From NCBI GenBank assembly GCA_937968015.1, contig CALBSO010000058.1, positions 1-64,000 on the forward strand: a stretch of 64,000 nt of DNA, given 5' to 3'. Shown here one piece after another: positions 9,039 through 17,021 of this stretch (the stretch's first letter is position 1; every line of letters begins with the position of its first letter). Below the pieces are notes generated by a model, which was given only the letters and a program-made list of their open reading frames with translations, did not search any database and was not told the DNA's origin. Source of the DNA: an uncultured Thermomicrobia bacterium. Lineage in GTDB: Bacteria; Chloroflexota; Chloroflexia; Thermomicrobiales; JALYUS01. Both the position numbers and the translations under genes were made by a program.

Positions 9039-9837
9039 AGGGCGGGTGCGTCGCGTGCGCCTCGACCAATTACTCGTTGATCGCAACCTTGCGGAGAGCC
9101 GCAGCCGCGCCCAGGCGCTGATCCTCGCCGGGCATGTGCGCGTCGGCACGGCGCCCGTGACGAAGGCGGGCGCACTCGTCGCGGAGCAGGCGGAGGTCGC
9201 GGTGCTGACACCGCCGCGATTTGTCAGCCGGGGCGGCGAGAAACTGGACCACGCGTTAGAGACCTTTGGTCTCGATGTCACGGATCGCATCTGCGCGGAC
9301 TTCGGAGCGAGTACGGGCGGCTTCACGGATTGCCTGCTCCAACGTGGCGCGGCACGCGTCTACGCGCTTGACGTGGGATACGGGCAAATGGATTATCGCC
9401 TCCGGCAGGATCCGCGCGTCGTCGTCATGGATCGCACAAATGCCCGCTTCGTCGCCGCACTGCCGGAGCCGGTGTCGCTCGTGGTGATTGATGTCTCATT
9501 TATCTCGCTCGCGCTCGTCCTGCCGCGTGCGATTGCCATTTCGGAACCGGCGGGCCAGATCGTGGCGCTCGTCAAGCCGCAGTTCGAGGCGGGGAAGGAG
9601 GAAGTCGGACGTGGTGGGGTCGTGCGCGACCCGGAAACGCACCGCGCTGTGCTACAATCCGTGCTGTCAATGGCGGCTGGTTTGGGGCTTCGATTGGGCG
9701 ATGTGACCGCATCGCCGCTCCGTGGCCCGGCGGGCAATGTCGAATTCCTCGCCTGGTGGATGCCGGGAACGCCTGTGGATGCGGACGAGACGGCGGCGCG
9801 GATTGCCGCCGCGCTCGCAACGGTGCCGGGAAGGTAA
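9016..9837 (+). CDS. tlyA: TlyA-family 2'-O-methyltransferase/hemolysin
   Basis: An S4 RNA-binding domain (RLDQLLVDRNLAESRSRAQALI) is followed by an FtsJ-like SAM methyltransferase domain with ADFGASTGGFTDCLLQRGA as the SAM-binding loop, VVIDVSFISL and LVKPQFEAG. TlyA proteins methylate 16S/23S rRNA. The start is uncertain: ATG 9016, GTG 9031 and GTG 9046 are all in frame and none has a convincing Shine-Dalgarno. ATG 9016 gives 273 aa and a 23-base overlap with ruvC. Confidence 0.88.
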   Translation: MPPSGVDKGRVRRVRLDQLLVDRNLAESRSRAQALILAGHVRVGTAPVTKAGALVAEQAEVAVLTPPRFVSRGGEKLDHALETFGLDVTDRICADFGASTGGFTDCLLQRGAARVYALDVGYGQMDYRLRQDPRVVVMDRTNARFVAALPEPVSLVVIDVSFISLALVLPRAIAISEPAGQIVALVKPQFEAGKEEVGRGGVVRDPETHRAVLQSVLSMAAGLGLRLGDVTASPLRGPAGNVEFLAWWMPGTPVDADETAARIAAALATVPGR

Positions 9838-9843
9838 CGCGTC

Positions 9844-10722
9844 ATGACCAAGCGCACGGGCGTCGGTGCGATCGGGATGCTCGTTCACCCGCAGAATCCG
9901 GCGGCGCGGGAGACGGCGGCGCACATCCGCAAGCGGCTTGAGGCCGATGCCATTCCCTGCTGGGAAGAATCCACGCGCGCGACGGATCTGTCGGAGACGC
10001 ATCTCGCTTCGACGCGATTGCTCCTCGTCCTCGGCGGCGATGGCTCGCTGATGCGCGCGGCGCAACTGACCGCGCCGCGCGATATTCCGGTCGTCGCGGT
10101 CAGCCTCGGGCGGCTCGGTTTCCTGGCGGAACTGACGCCGGAGAACGCCGTGGAGATGCTGCCGCAATTCCTCGCGGGCAACTATTGGCTGGACCGGCGC
10201 CTGATGCTCGAAGTGACGGTCGCCCACGCCGATGGCACGACCCGCACCGTCCTCGCGGCCAACGACGCGGTCGTCACGAACCCGAAGCCGTCGCGCGTGC
10301 TCGACATTACCTGCGTGGTGGATGACGTCCCCGTGACGACCTTCGTCGCGGACGCCTTCATCGTCTCGACGCCGACCGGTTCGACGGCCTACAACCTCGC
10401 CGCGCATGGGCCAATCGTCGCGCCGTGGACGCAGACGATGATCCTCACGCCGGTCGCGCCGCACCTCAGTTCGATTGATACGCTCGTCATTTCGTCGGAC
10501 GCGCGCGTGACGCTCGTCGCATCGTCCCGCGAGGGGGCGGTGCTCACATCTGATGGGCAACTCGACATCCCCCTCGCGAGCGGCGATGTCGTCAATATCT
10601 GCGCGTCCCCGCATACGCTGGCGCTCGCGCGGGTCCGGCCGCGCAATCACTTCTATGCGACGCTCGTCAGCCGCCTGATTCGGCGAGAACAATGGGGCAC
10701 GGATGCACCGAGCGGCTCCTGA
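9844..10722 (+). CDS. nadK: NAD kinase
   Basis: Phosphorylates NAD to NADP. The 292-aa protein has the diagnostic LVLGGDGSLMRAA motif (GGDG with the catalytic Asp), GRLGFLAEL, ANDAVVTNP and STPTGSTAYNLAAHGPIV. It follows tlyA by 6 bases, as commonly seen, and overlaps larB by 20 bases. NADP made here would serve the Zwf reaction encoded upstream, but that is a metabolic and not a demonstrated regulatory link. Confidence 0.95.
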   Translation: MTKRTGVGAIGMLVHPQNPAARETAAHIRKRLEADAIPCWEESTRATDLSETHLASTRLLLVLGGDGSLMRAAQLTAPRDIPVVAVSLGRLGFLAELTPENAVEMLPQFLAGNYWLDRRLMLEVTVAHADGTTRTVLAANDAVVTNPKPSRVLDITCVVDDVPVTTFVADAFIVSTPTGSTAYNLAAHGPIVAPWTQTMILTPVAPHLSSIDTLVISSDARVTLVASSREGAVLTSDGQLDIPLASGDVVNICASPHTLALARVRPRNHFYATLVSRLIRREQWGTDAPSGS

Positions 10723-11515
10723 TCCCTTCGAGGCACTGCGTGCCGCGCTCCGACCCGAAGCCACGGAGCAACCAGGCGACGGCACATATCCCGTGAGACT
10801 CGACACGGGACGAGAGGCACGAATCGGCGTGCCGGAAGTGGTCTATGCGCCAGGAAAAAGCCCGCACAGTTTTGTTGACGCCGTGCGCGGCATGCTCGCG
10901 GCGCGCGGGCGGGTGATCGTCAGCCGCGTGAACGACGCGGACGCCGCGTTGCTACGCACGAGCCTCCCTGATGCATTGGTCGAAATTGGTGACGGAATGC
11001 ATACGGCGCGCGTGACGACCGCGCAGTATATCGAATCGTCTTCGGGTGGGCACGTTGGGATCGTCACGGCAGGCACGTCGGATCTCCCGACGGCGGATGA
11101 AGCACGCGTGATGGCAGAGGCGATGGGCTGCGCGGTTCGTCTCGTTGCCGATGTCGGTGTCGCCGGTCTGCATCGCCTTTTCCCGCCGCTGACTGGTCTC
11201 CTCGAATGGGGCGTGGACGCACTGATCGTCGCGGCGGGAATGGACGGCGCGCTGCCTTCAGTCGTCGCGGGGCTTGTGCCGCTGCCCGTCATCGGGCTGC
11301 CAACGATGATCGGCTATGGCGCGGGCGGTCAGGGCGAGGCAGCATTGCTGGCGATGCTCCAGACGTGCGCGCCGGGGTTGACGGTTGTCAACATTGGTAA
11401 CGGGATTGGCGCGGGCATCGCTGCTGCCCGGATCGCCAATCAATCCGCTGCCGCGCACGCGCGGCTTCGTTTAGTTGGGGCGAGTCGGCGTCCAGCCACG
11501 CGCGGCGAGCAATGA
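10703..11515 (+). CDS. larB: LarB, pyridinium-3,5-bisthiocarboxylate (nickel-pincer) cofactor carboxylase
   Basis: LarB carboxylates the pyridinium ring of nicotinic acid adenine dinucleotide and releases the mononucleotide, the first step to the nickel-pincer cofactor of lactate racemase-type enzymes. The PurE-like C-terminal half is recognisable: VGIVTAGTSDLPTADEA, DVGVAGLHRL, AAGMDGALPSVVAGL and GLPTMIGYGAGGQGE. Length is 270 aa. No larC or larE lies nearby. It overlaps nadK by 20 bases and its 3' end overlaps convergent meaB by 45 bases. Confidence 0.88.
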   Translation: MHRAAPDPFEALRAALRPEATEQPGDGTYPVRLDTGREARIGVPEVVYAPGKSPHSFVDAVRGMLAARGRVIVSRVNDADAALLRTSLPDALVEIGDGMHTARVTTAQYIESSSGGHVGIVTAGTSDLPTADEARVMAEAMGCAVRLVADVGVAGLHRLFPPLTGLLEWGVDALIVAAGMDGALPSVVAGLVPLPVIGLPTMIGYGAGGQGEAALLAMLQTCAPGLTVVNIGNGIGAGIAAARIANQSAAAHARLRLVGASRRPATRGEQ

Positions 11516-12454
11516 GCGTGCCACCTGGATTGGATTCGCCCGCCCGGCCATCAGCGCCGGGATCGCCGCGTGCATCGTCGCGGGCGCCGTCATGTAGCGG
11601 TCCACCGCCACCCGAACCTCATTGTGGACGAGCGCCTGCACCTCCGCCCAGAGGCGGCCCGCCAGCCGCTGTTCACCTTCGGGTGAACTCCGTAAATAGG
11701 CACGGTGCGCCTCGATGGTGGCCACAAGCCCTTCAACGCCGCTGCCATCGGCAGCCGTCGTCGCGACGACGGGCCGCCGCCAGCCATCCGGCAGGTTCGC
11801 CGCCTCCGCCGCCTCGCGCAGGTCCTCGATCATCGTATCCGCGCCGGGTAACTCGGCCTTGTTGACGACGTAGATGTCCGCGATTTCGAGGATGCCCGCT
11901 TTGAGCGCCTGCACGTCGTCGCCGCTATTCGGTGTTTGGACGAGGGCGATCGTCGCGGCAACGGTGCCAATCGTCACGCCGTCCTGCCCGGTGCCGACGG
12001 TTTCAATGATGACGCGATCGTATCCGGCGACATCCATCAGGCGCGCCGTCTGCATCGTCGTCAGGCCGAGGCCGCCGTGCTGCCCGCGCGCCGCGCTCGA
12101 ACGGATGAAGACGCCCCGGTCGGCAGAGGCCGCCGTCATCCGGATGCGGTCGCCGAGCGTCGCGCCGCCTGTGCGCGGGCTGACCGGATCAACGGCGAGC
12201 ACGGCGACCGTCAGATCGCGCGTGCGATAGGCGCGGACGAGGGCATCGGCGAGGGTGCTTTTCCCCACGCCAGGTGGTCCGGTTATGCCGATGAGGTGCG
12301 CCCGCCCGCCCGCCGCAAAGACCTTTTCCGAGAGGGCCAAGCCCTCGGAGTCGCCCGACTCGATCAGCGAAATGCCGCGCGCGAGGGCAACACGATCCCC
12401 TAACGTAATACGGTCCGTGAGGTCGTCAATGTCATGCCGGGATTCCGCGGTCAT
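11471..12454 (-). CDS. meaB: MeaB/ArgK-type GTPase, cobalamin-mutase chaperone
   Basis: G3E P-loop GTPase that protects and reloads adenosylcobalamin-dependent acyl-CoA mutases. The 327-aa protein shows the Walker A GITGPPGVGKSTL (residues about 55-67), DPVSPRTGGATLGDR (switch I region), IETVGTGQ and the base-recognition motif NKAE (canonical NKxD has Asp). ETVGTGQ replaces the more common ETVGVGQ. Its start overlaps the mutase subunit stop as ATGA, so the two are coupled. Confidence 0.93.
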   Translation of the reverse strand: MTAESRHDIDDLTDRITLGDRVALARGISLIESGDSEGLALSEKVFAAGGRAHLIGITGPPGVGKSTLADALVRAYRTRDLTVAVLAVDPVSPRTGGATLGDRIRMTAASADRGVFIRSSAARGQHGGLGLTTMQTARLMDVAGYDRVIIETVGTGQDGVTIGTVAATIALVQTPNSGDDVQALKAGILEIADIYVVNKAELPGADTMIEDLREAAEAANLPDGWRRPVVATTAADGSGVEGLVATIEAHRAYLRSSPEGEQRLAGRLWAEVQALVHNEVRVAVDRYMTAPATMHAAIPALMAGRANPIQVARSLLAARGWTPTRPN

Positions 12455-12882
12455 GAGCCGCCGCCGGGATGCGAGAGACGACGGTTGCGCGGCGCGTGTT
12501 CCTTGATGAAGGCGATGCTCGTCGCGAGAGAGGTGCCAGGACCGAACACCGCCGCGACCCCCGCCTTCTTCAGCTCCGCCGCGTCGTCCGCCGGAATGAC
12601 ACCGCCTGCGACGATGAGAATGTCACCGAGGCCGACCGCACGCAGCCCCTCGATGACGCGCGGAAAGAGCGTCGCGTGTGCGCCGGAAAGGCTGCTGAGA
12701 CCGAGTACGTCCACGTCCTCCTGAATTGCCGCCTCCACGACCATTTCGGGCGTCTGGTGCAGCCCCGTGTAGATCACTTCCATTCCGGCATCGCGGAGGG
12801 CGCGGGTTAACACCTTCGCGCCCCGGTCATGGCCGTCGAGACCGACTTTGGCAATCAAGACACGGATCGGGCGATTTTCCAT
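12451..12882 (-). CDS. Methylmalonyl-CoA-type mutase cobalamin-binding subunit
   Basis: A 143-aa stand-alone B12-binding domain with the base-off/His-on motif DGHDRG (DxHxxG, residues about 16-21), LSSLSGAH and AGGVIP, as in the C-terminal domain of methylmalonyl-, isobutyryl- or 2-hydroxyisobutyryl-CoA mutases. The catalytic large subunit is not in the window, so the exact acyl-CoA substrate is open. Coupling to meaB supports a function in mutase activity. hbd lies 131 bases upstream on the same strand. Confidence 0.9.
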   Translation of the reverse strand: MENRPIRVLIAKVGLDGHDRGAKVLTRALRDAGMEVIYTGLHQTPEMVVEAAIQEDVDVLGLSSLSGAHATLFPRVIEGLRAVGLGDILIVAGGVIPADDAAELKKAGVAAVFGPGTSLATSIAFIKEHAPRNRRLSHPGGGS

Positions 12883-13013
12883 CGGTCTATCCTTCCCTCA
12901 GCCGTCAATGAAACGTCCTGTGCATCGCATCCGGGATAGTGAGACACGCCGACCCATTTGATCATTGTACCGCGAGCCATTACGTGCAACGATTCGGGGC
13001 GTGATCGGCGGCG

Positions 13014-13886
13014 TCACCTCTCATAGGTGTAGAAGCCTTCGCCACTTTTCCGGCCCAATTTGCCCGCCGCGACCATCTGGCGAAGGAGGGGGCAGGGGCG
13101 GTATTTTCCGTCACCGAGGCCGCGATGCAGGACTTCCATGATACCGAGGCAGACATCGAGGCCGATGAAATCCGCGAGTTGGAGCGGGCCGAGCGGATGC
13201 GCCATGCCGAGTTTCATCACCGTATCTATCGCATCGCGATCCGCGACGCCCTCCATCAGGCAGAAGATCGCTTCGTTCAGCATCGGCATGAGGATGCGGT
13301 TCGAGACGAAGCCGGGGTAATCATTCACGGCGACCGGTGTTTTGCCAAGGAAGCGAGCAAGCGTTTCGGTCGTTGCATAGGTCGCGTCGCTCGTCCGTGC
13401 GCCGCGCACGATCTCGACGAGGCCCATCACGGGGACGGGATTGAAAAAGTGCATGCCGATGACGCGCTCCGGGCGGTCCGTCGCCGCTGCGAGGACGGTG
13501 ATCGAAATTGATGAGGTATTTGACGCGAGGATCGCGCCGGGTTGGCATCCCGCGTCGAGACGGCGGAAGAGGTCGCGCTTCACTGATTCGTCCTCGAATG
13601 CCGCCTCGATCACCATGTCGGCGTCCGCGACACGCGCGAAGTCGGTCGTGCCGGTGATGCGAGCGCGCACCGCTTCCGCAGTCTCGGTCGTCAGCGATCC
13701 TTTCTTGACGATCCGGTCGAGCGATCCGGTGATCGTTCGCGTGCCGCGCGCAATCGCCGCGTCGTCCACGTCAAACATCGTCACCGGCAAACCGGCGGTC
13801 GCGGCGGTCTGGGCGATCCCCGCGCCCATCGCACCCGCGCCGATGACGGCGATGCGGTGGATGTTCGTCGTCTCTTGATCGGTCAT
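13014..13886 (-). CDS. hbd: 3-hydroxybutyryl-CoA dehydrogenase
   Basis: NAD(P)-dependent oxidoreductase acting on 3-hydroxyacyl-CoA. The 290-aa protein has the Rossmann motif VIGAGAMGAGIAQTAA at residue 14, SNTSSISIT, the catalytic HFFNPVPVM stretch (His of the Glu-His pair), and DYPGFVSNRILMPMLNEAIF leading into the C-terminal domain. It overlaps pth by 4 bases. With the mutase subunit downstream it points to short-chain acyl-CoA or hydroxybutyrate metabolism. Confidence 0.92.
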   Translation of the reverse strand: MTDQETTNIHRIAVIGAGAMGAGIAQTAATAGLPVTMFDVDDAAIARGTRTITGSLDRIVKKGSLTTETAEAVRARITGTTDFARVADADMVIEAAFEDESVKRDLFRRLDAGCQPGAILASNTSSISITVLAAATDRPERVIGMHFFNPVPVMGLVEIVRGARTSDATYATTETLARFLGKTPVAVNDYPGFVSNRILMPMLNEAIFCLMEGVADRDAIDTVMKLGMAHPLGPLQLADFIGLDVCLGIMEVLHRGLGDGKYRPCPLLRQMVAAGKLGRKSGEGFYTYER

Positions 13887-14521
13887 GGTAGGCTCCCTTC
13901 GTGGCGGGTACGCGTGACAGGTGGCTTCTCGTCCGCCGCTGGCTCGCGGGGCGCATTGACGACGCGCATCACTTCCTCAATGTCATGCGTCAGCCAGATG
14001 CGAATCGCTTCGACGGCGGCGGGCAGAATCTCTTTCTCCAGCGCAGTACGTTCGCTCGGGGCGAAGAGTTTGAGAACGTGCCCCATCGCCTTGCCGCCGC
14101 CCGGTGGACGACCGATGCCGAGCCGGAGTCGTGGAACCTCGGTGGTGCCGAGCGCCTGGACGATGCTGCCGAGCCCCTTGTGCCCCGCCGCGCTGCCGGC
14201 TGGCCGGAGACGGAGTGTACCGAAGGGGAGGTCAACCTCGTCATAGACGATAAGGACGCGTCGTGTCGGCACCTTGTACCAGTGGACGAGTTGGCTGACG
14301 CTCGTGCCGGAGGAATTCATGAAGGTCTGCGGCCGTGCCACGACGAGTGACAGCCCCTCCGCACGCCCGGTGGCGATCTCCGCCTGCATGCGCTTACCGC
14401 TGAAGTGCATCTCGTACCGGCGCGCGAAGGCGCTCACCGCCATGAAGCCGATGTTATGGCGCGTGCGCTCGTATTCCTTGCCTGGATTGCCAAGGCCGAC
14501 GATCAGCGCGTCAACTGGCAC
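13883..14521 (-). CDS. pth: Peptidyl-tRNA hydrolase
   Basis: Releases tRNA from peptidyl-tRNA that dropped off ribosomes. The 212-aa protein starts with VGLGNPGKEYERTRHNIGF (catalytic His22), has RPQTFMNSSG, VYDEVDLPFG (catalytic Asp) and GHKGLGSIVQALGT. The C-terminal tail of about 20 charged residues is longer than usual. It overlaps both neighbours (11 bases with the glycosyltransferase gene, 4 bases with hbd), so the block is probably one transcript. Confidence 0.95.
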   Translation of the reverse strand: MPVDALIVGLGNPGKEYERTRHNIGFMAVSAFARRYEMHFSGKRMQAEIATGRAEGLSLVVARPQTFMNSSGTSVSQLVHWYKVPTRRVLIVYDEVDLPFGTLRLRPAGSAAGHKGLGSIVQALGTTEVPRLRLGIGRPPGGGKAMGHVLKLFAPSERTALEKEILPAAVEAIRIWLTHDIEEVMRVVNAPREPAADEKPPVTRTRHEGSLP

Positions 14522-15641
14522 GATCCCTCCTTCGTTCCCTCATCTCGCGTGGCGTCGCAAGAACCCGGTCGTACACATCCGCCGTTTCGCGCGCCGCCCG
14601 TGCCCACGAAAACTGTGCGGCCCGCCGGTAGCCCATGGCACGCAGTTCCGCGCGGCGCGACGGCGCTGAATCGAGTGTCGTCATTGCCGCGATCCACGCC
14701 CGTTCGTCATCCGGCGCGGCGATCAGCGCGGCATCACCGGCAATTTCACGGAGTGCGCGGGCCGTACTCACTACCACAGGTGTACCGGACGCCATTGCCT
14801 CGACAACCGGCAAACCAAAGCCCTCATCCCACGAGGGCATCACGAGTGCCATCGCACCATGATACAGCGGCAGTAACTCCTCTGGTGCGACGGCGCCAAG
14901 CCAGATGAGGCCCGGCTCCTTCCGCAGCCGCGCGACCGTCCGGGCGGCATTCCACCCTTCTGTACCGGCGACGACGAGTGCGGCGGGATCGGATGACGTG
15001 CGACGGTAGGCGGCGTACGCATCGAGGAGTATATCGTGATTCTTGCGCGGCTCGATCGTGCCGACCATCAGGAAGTAGCGCGAGGGAATGTCCCGGTTTG
15101 CCGTGTCGCCATCACGGGGGGGGCGGAAGAGCGGGTCGGCTGCCTCATAGATCACCGAAACCGAATCGGTATCTACGCCGAGCAGGGAAATGAGATCGTC
15201 ACGCGTCGCCCGCGAGACGGCGATGATCGCGGAGGCGCGGTGAACCGCCGTGGCAACCTGGCCGTAGTATCGTTGTGCGTCCGGCGTGAGCCGGTCGGGA
15301 TGGCGGACGAAATCGAGGTCATGCACCGTGATCACACGGCGCCACGGGCCGGCGACCGGGATGAAATCCGGGCTATGCACGACGGCGGGACGAAGGCGAA
15401 GGAACTCGATGGGGAGAGTCTGTCGCTCCCAACGATGGTGCGGCGGTGTCCACAGGCGTCGTTGTCGTACCGACGTCTCGTTGGGCAGGATGGGAAGACT
15501 GCGTCGTGCGTATCCAAGGATGAACGGATGATCGCGCTCCGCCAGTTCCGGCGCGAGAGCGACAGCGAGGCGCTCCGTATATGATGCGACACCGCCCCGA
15601 CGGTAGGCGCACATACGGGCATCAATTGCGATTCGTGCCAT
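14511..15641 (-). CDS. Glycosyltransferase family 4 protein
   Basis: A 376-aa GT-B fold enzyme. The N-terminal half begins IAIDARMCAYRRGGVASYTERLA; the C-terminal half has FLMVGTIEPRKNHDILLDAY and the nucleotide-sugar site PSWDEGFGLPVVEAMASGTPVV (EX7E motif). Such enzymes act at the inner membrane face in lipopolysaccharide, capsule or glycolipid synthesis; the acceptor is unknown. The ATG at 15641 has GGGGAG 8 nt upstream and matches the family start; an upstream in-frame extension of 26 codons is rejected. Confidence 0.87.
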   Translation of the reverse strand: MARIAIDARMCAYRRGGVASYTERLAVALAPELAERDHPFILGYARRSLPILPNETSVRQRRLWTPPHHRWERQTLPIEFLRLRPAVVHSPDFIPVAGPWRRVITVHDLDFVRHPDRLTPDAQRYYGQVATAVHRASAIIAVSRATRDDLISLLGVDTDSVSVIYEAADPLFRPPRDGDTANRDIPSRYFLMVGTIEPRKNHDILLDAYAAYRRTSSDPAALVVAGTEGWNAARTVARLRKEPGLIWLGAVAPEELLPLYHGAMALVMPSWDEGFGLPVVEAMASGTPVVVSTARALREIAGDAALIAAPDDERAWIAAMTTLDSAPSRRAELRAMGYRRAAQFSWARAARETADVYDRVLATPREMRERRRDRAS

Positions 15642-15674
15642 CCGTCTCACTCCCCGCGCCGTCGCGTGCATGAA

Positions 15675-15683
15675 TGGTATACT
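15675..15683 (+). promoter_or_regulatory. Extended -10 promoter before the TatA-like gene
   Basis: TGGTATACT fits an extended -10 (TGn + TATACT). It lies 66 bases before the ATG of the TatA-like gene. No -35 match is seen, which extended -10 promoters tolerate. Confidence 0.5.
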
Positions 15684-15748
15684 GAGTGGTAAGGGGGTCG
15701 CTCCGCAAGGGCCGGACACCCGTTCAACGAGTGGAGAACACGCACGCT

Positions 15749-16456
15749 ATGGAATTTTTCGGTATCGGCGCTCCAGAACTGATGGTCATCCTCATCATTG
15801 CGATCGTGATGTTCGGGCCGGATAAAATCCCGACGATGGCCGCGCAGGTAGGGAAGACCATTCGCGATTTCCGACGGTATACGAGCGAACTGACGAAAGA
15901 GTTCGATGCCGCCACGGGCGATTTGCGGCAGGAGTTCCAGAATATCGCGGGCGACCTTCGCGGTGAATTGGAGGCGACGCAAGCCGACTTGCGCAGCCAA
16001 CTCGACCTGACCGATGTCTTCAAGATGGACGCCCCGAAGGAGATGGTCGCGGTAAACGGTGCATCCACGAGTGAGCCTACGCTCGCCGCGCTCGAAACGG
16101 CGACCGTGGCAGGTGTGACAGCAACCGCGATCGCGGAACCGGCGCAGCCGGAAACGATCACCGTGACGACGCCGTATGCGGACGCGCTCGCGGCGCAGGC
16201 CGCCGTGGAACCGACGCCGGTCGGGACGCCTGCGGCAGCAGTGGCGACAAAGGCCGATCCCTTCGCGGACCTCGTGACACTCGCGGTCGGAACCCCGGCG
16301 GCAGACCCGGTGACGATCACGGATAGCGCATCTGCATCGGAAGACGCCGCCGTACCGGCTGAATCCGATACGATCGTGACGGCGACGAACGGTCATCGGA
16401 GGGTGATTGGGGGCAGCGTCTCCGGCAGCAAATATCGCCGCCGGAAATCAGCGTAG
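15749..16456 (+). CDS. TatA/TatB-family twin-arginine translocase subunit with long tail
   Basis: Starts MEFFGIGAPELMVILIIAIVM, a short transmembrane helix, followed by FGPDKIP and an amphipathic helix (GKTIRDFRRYTSELTKEF), the TatA/B architecture. Usual TatA is under 100 aa and TatB up to about 170. This protein is 235 aa because of a low-complexity Ala/Thr/Pro/Val-rich tail from about residue 95 ending in a basic YRRRKSA. TatB is favoured by length and by the coiled acidic segment, but TatA cannot be excluded. No tatC is adjacent. The 3' end overlaps the convergent thioesterase gene by 9 bases. Confidence 0.83.
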   Translation: MEFFGIGAPELMVILIIAIVMFGPDKIPTMAAQVGKTIRDFRRYTSELTKEFDAATGDLRQEFQNIAGDLRGELEATQADLRSQLDLTDVFKMDAPKEMVAVNGASTSEPTLAALETATVAGVTATAIAEPAQPETITVTTPYADALAAQAAVEPTPVGTPAAAVATKADPFADLVTLAVGTPAADPVTITDSASASEDAAVPAESDTIVTATNGHRRVIGGSVSGSKYRRRKSA

Positions 16457-16942
16457 CAGGGTGCCCGCGTCTGCCGATAATGCCCGCGTGTCGGGTGTGG
16501 GGAATGTGTCGAGGCCGACCAGTCGTTCCAGTGCGGGCCAGACTTCAGGCCGCTTATGGACGCGGGTCGGGCGACCTGAACGGTCAATGAAGATATGATC
16601 CGTGAACCCCGTCGCCAGGTGGGTCGCCACTCCATCCTGGATGCGATGTACCTGATAACCGAAGCGGATGCGCACTCCCGTCAGCATCTCGACGCGCGTG
16701 CCGATCGCGAGCAGATCGTCGTACCGTGCCGCAAGGCGGAACTGCGCGCCGCACTCTTTGACCGGCATTTGGATGCCGTGCATTTCCAGGTCAGCGTAGG
16801 TCATTCCCGTGGCGCGGACGAGTTCGCAACGACCGATCTCGAAGTAGGCAAAGAAGTTGCTGTGGTAGATGAAGCCCATCTGGTCGGTTTCCGCATACCG
16901 GGTGCGAACCAGTGCGGGGCGGTGCATGATCGCATCTGCCAT
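16448..16942 (-). CDS. Acyl-CoA thioesterase, YbgC/4-hydroxybenzoyl-CoA thioesterase family
   Basis: Hotdog-fold protein of 164 aa with the catalytic motif YAETDQMGFIYHSNFFAYFE, where the Asp of ETDQMG is the family catalytic residue. It hydrolyses short acyl- or aryl-CoA thioesters; the physiological substrate is not known. The ATG at 16942 has GGAGGG just upstream. TATGCT at 16973-16978 (minus strand) is a possible -10. Confidence 0.86.
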   Translation of the reverse strand: MADAIMHRPALVRTRYAETDQMGFIYHSNFFAYFEIGRCELVRATGMTYADLEMHGIQMPVKECGAQFRLAARYDDLLAIGTRVEMLTGVRIRFGYQVHRIQDGVATHLATGFTDHIFIDRSGRPTRVHKRPEVWPALERLVGLDTFPTPDTRALSADAGTLLR

Positions 16943-17021
16943 CGTTCCCTCCACGATCATCTCATTGCGCCGAGTGTAGCATACGACCGGGTAGGACTTC
17001 TCGCTCTCGAAGGCGACGCCC

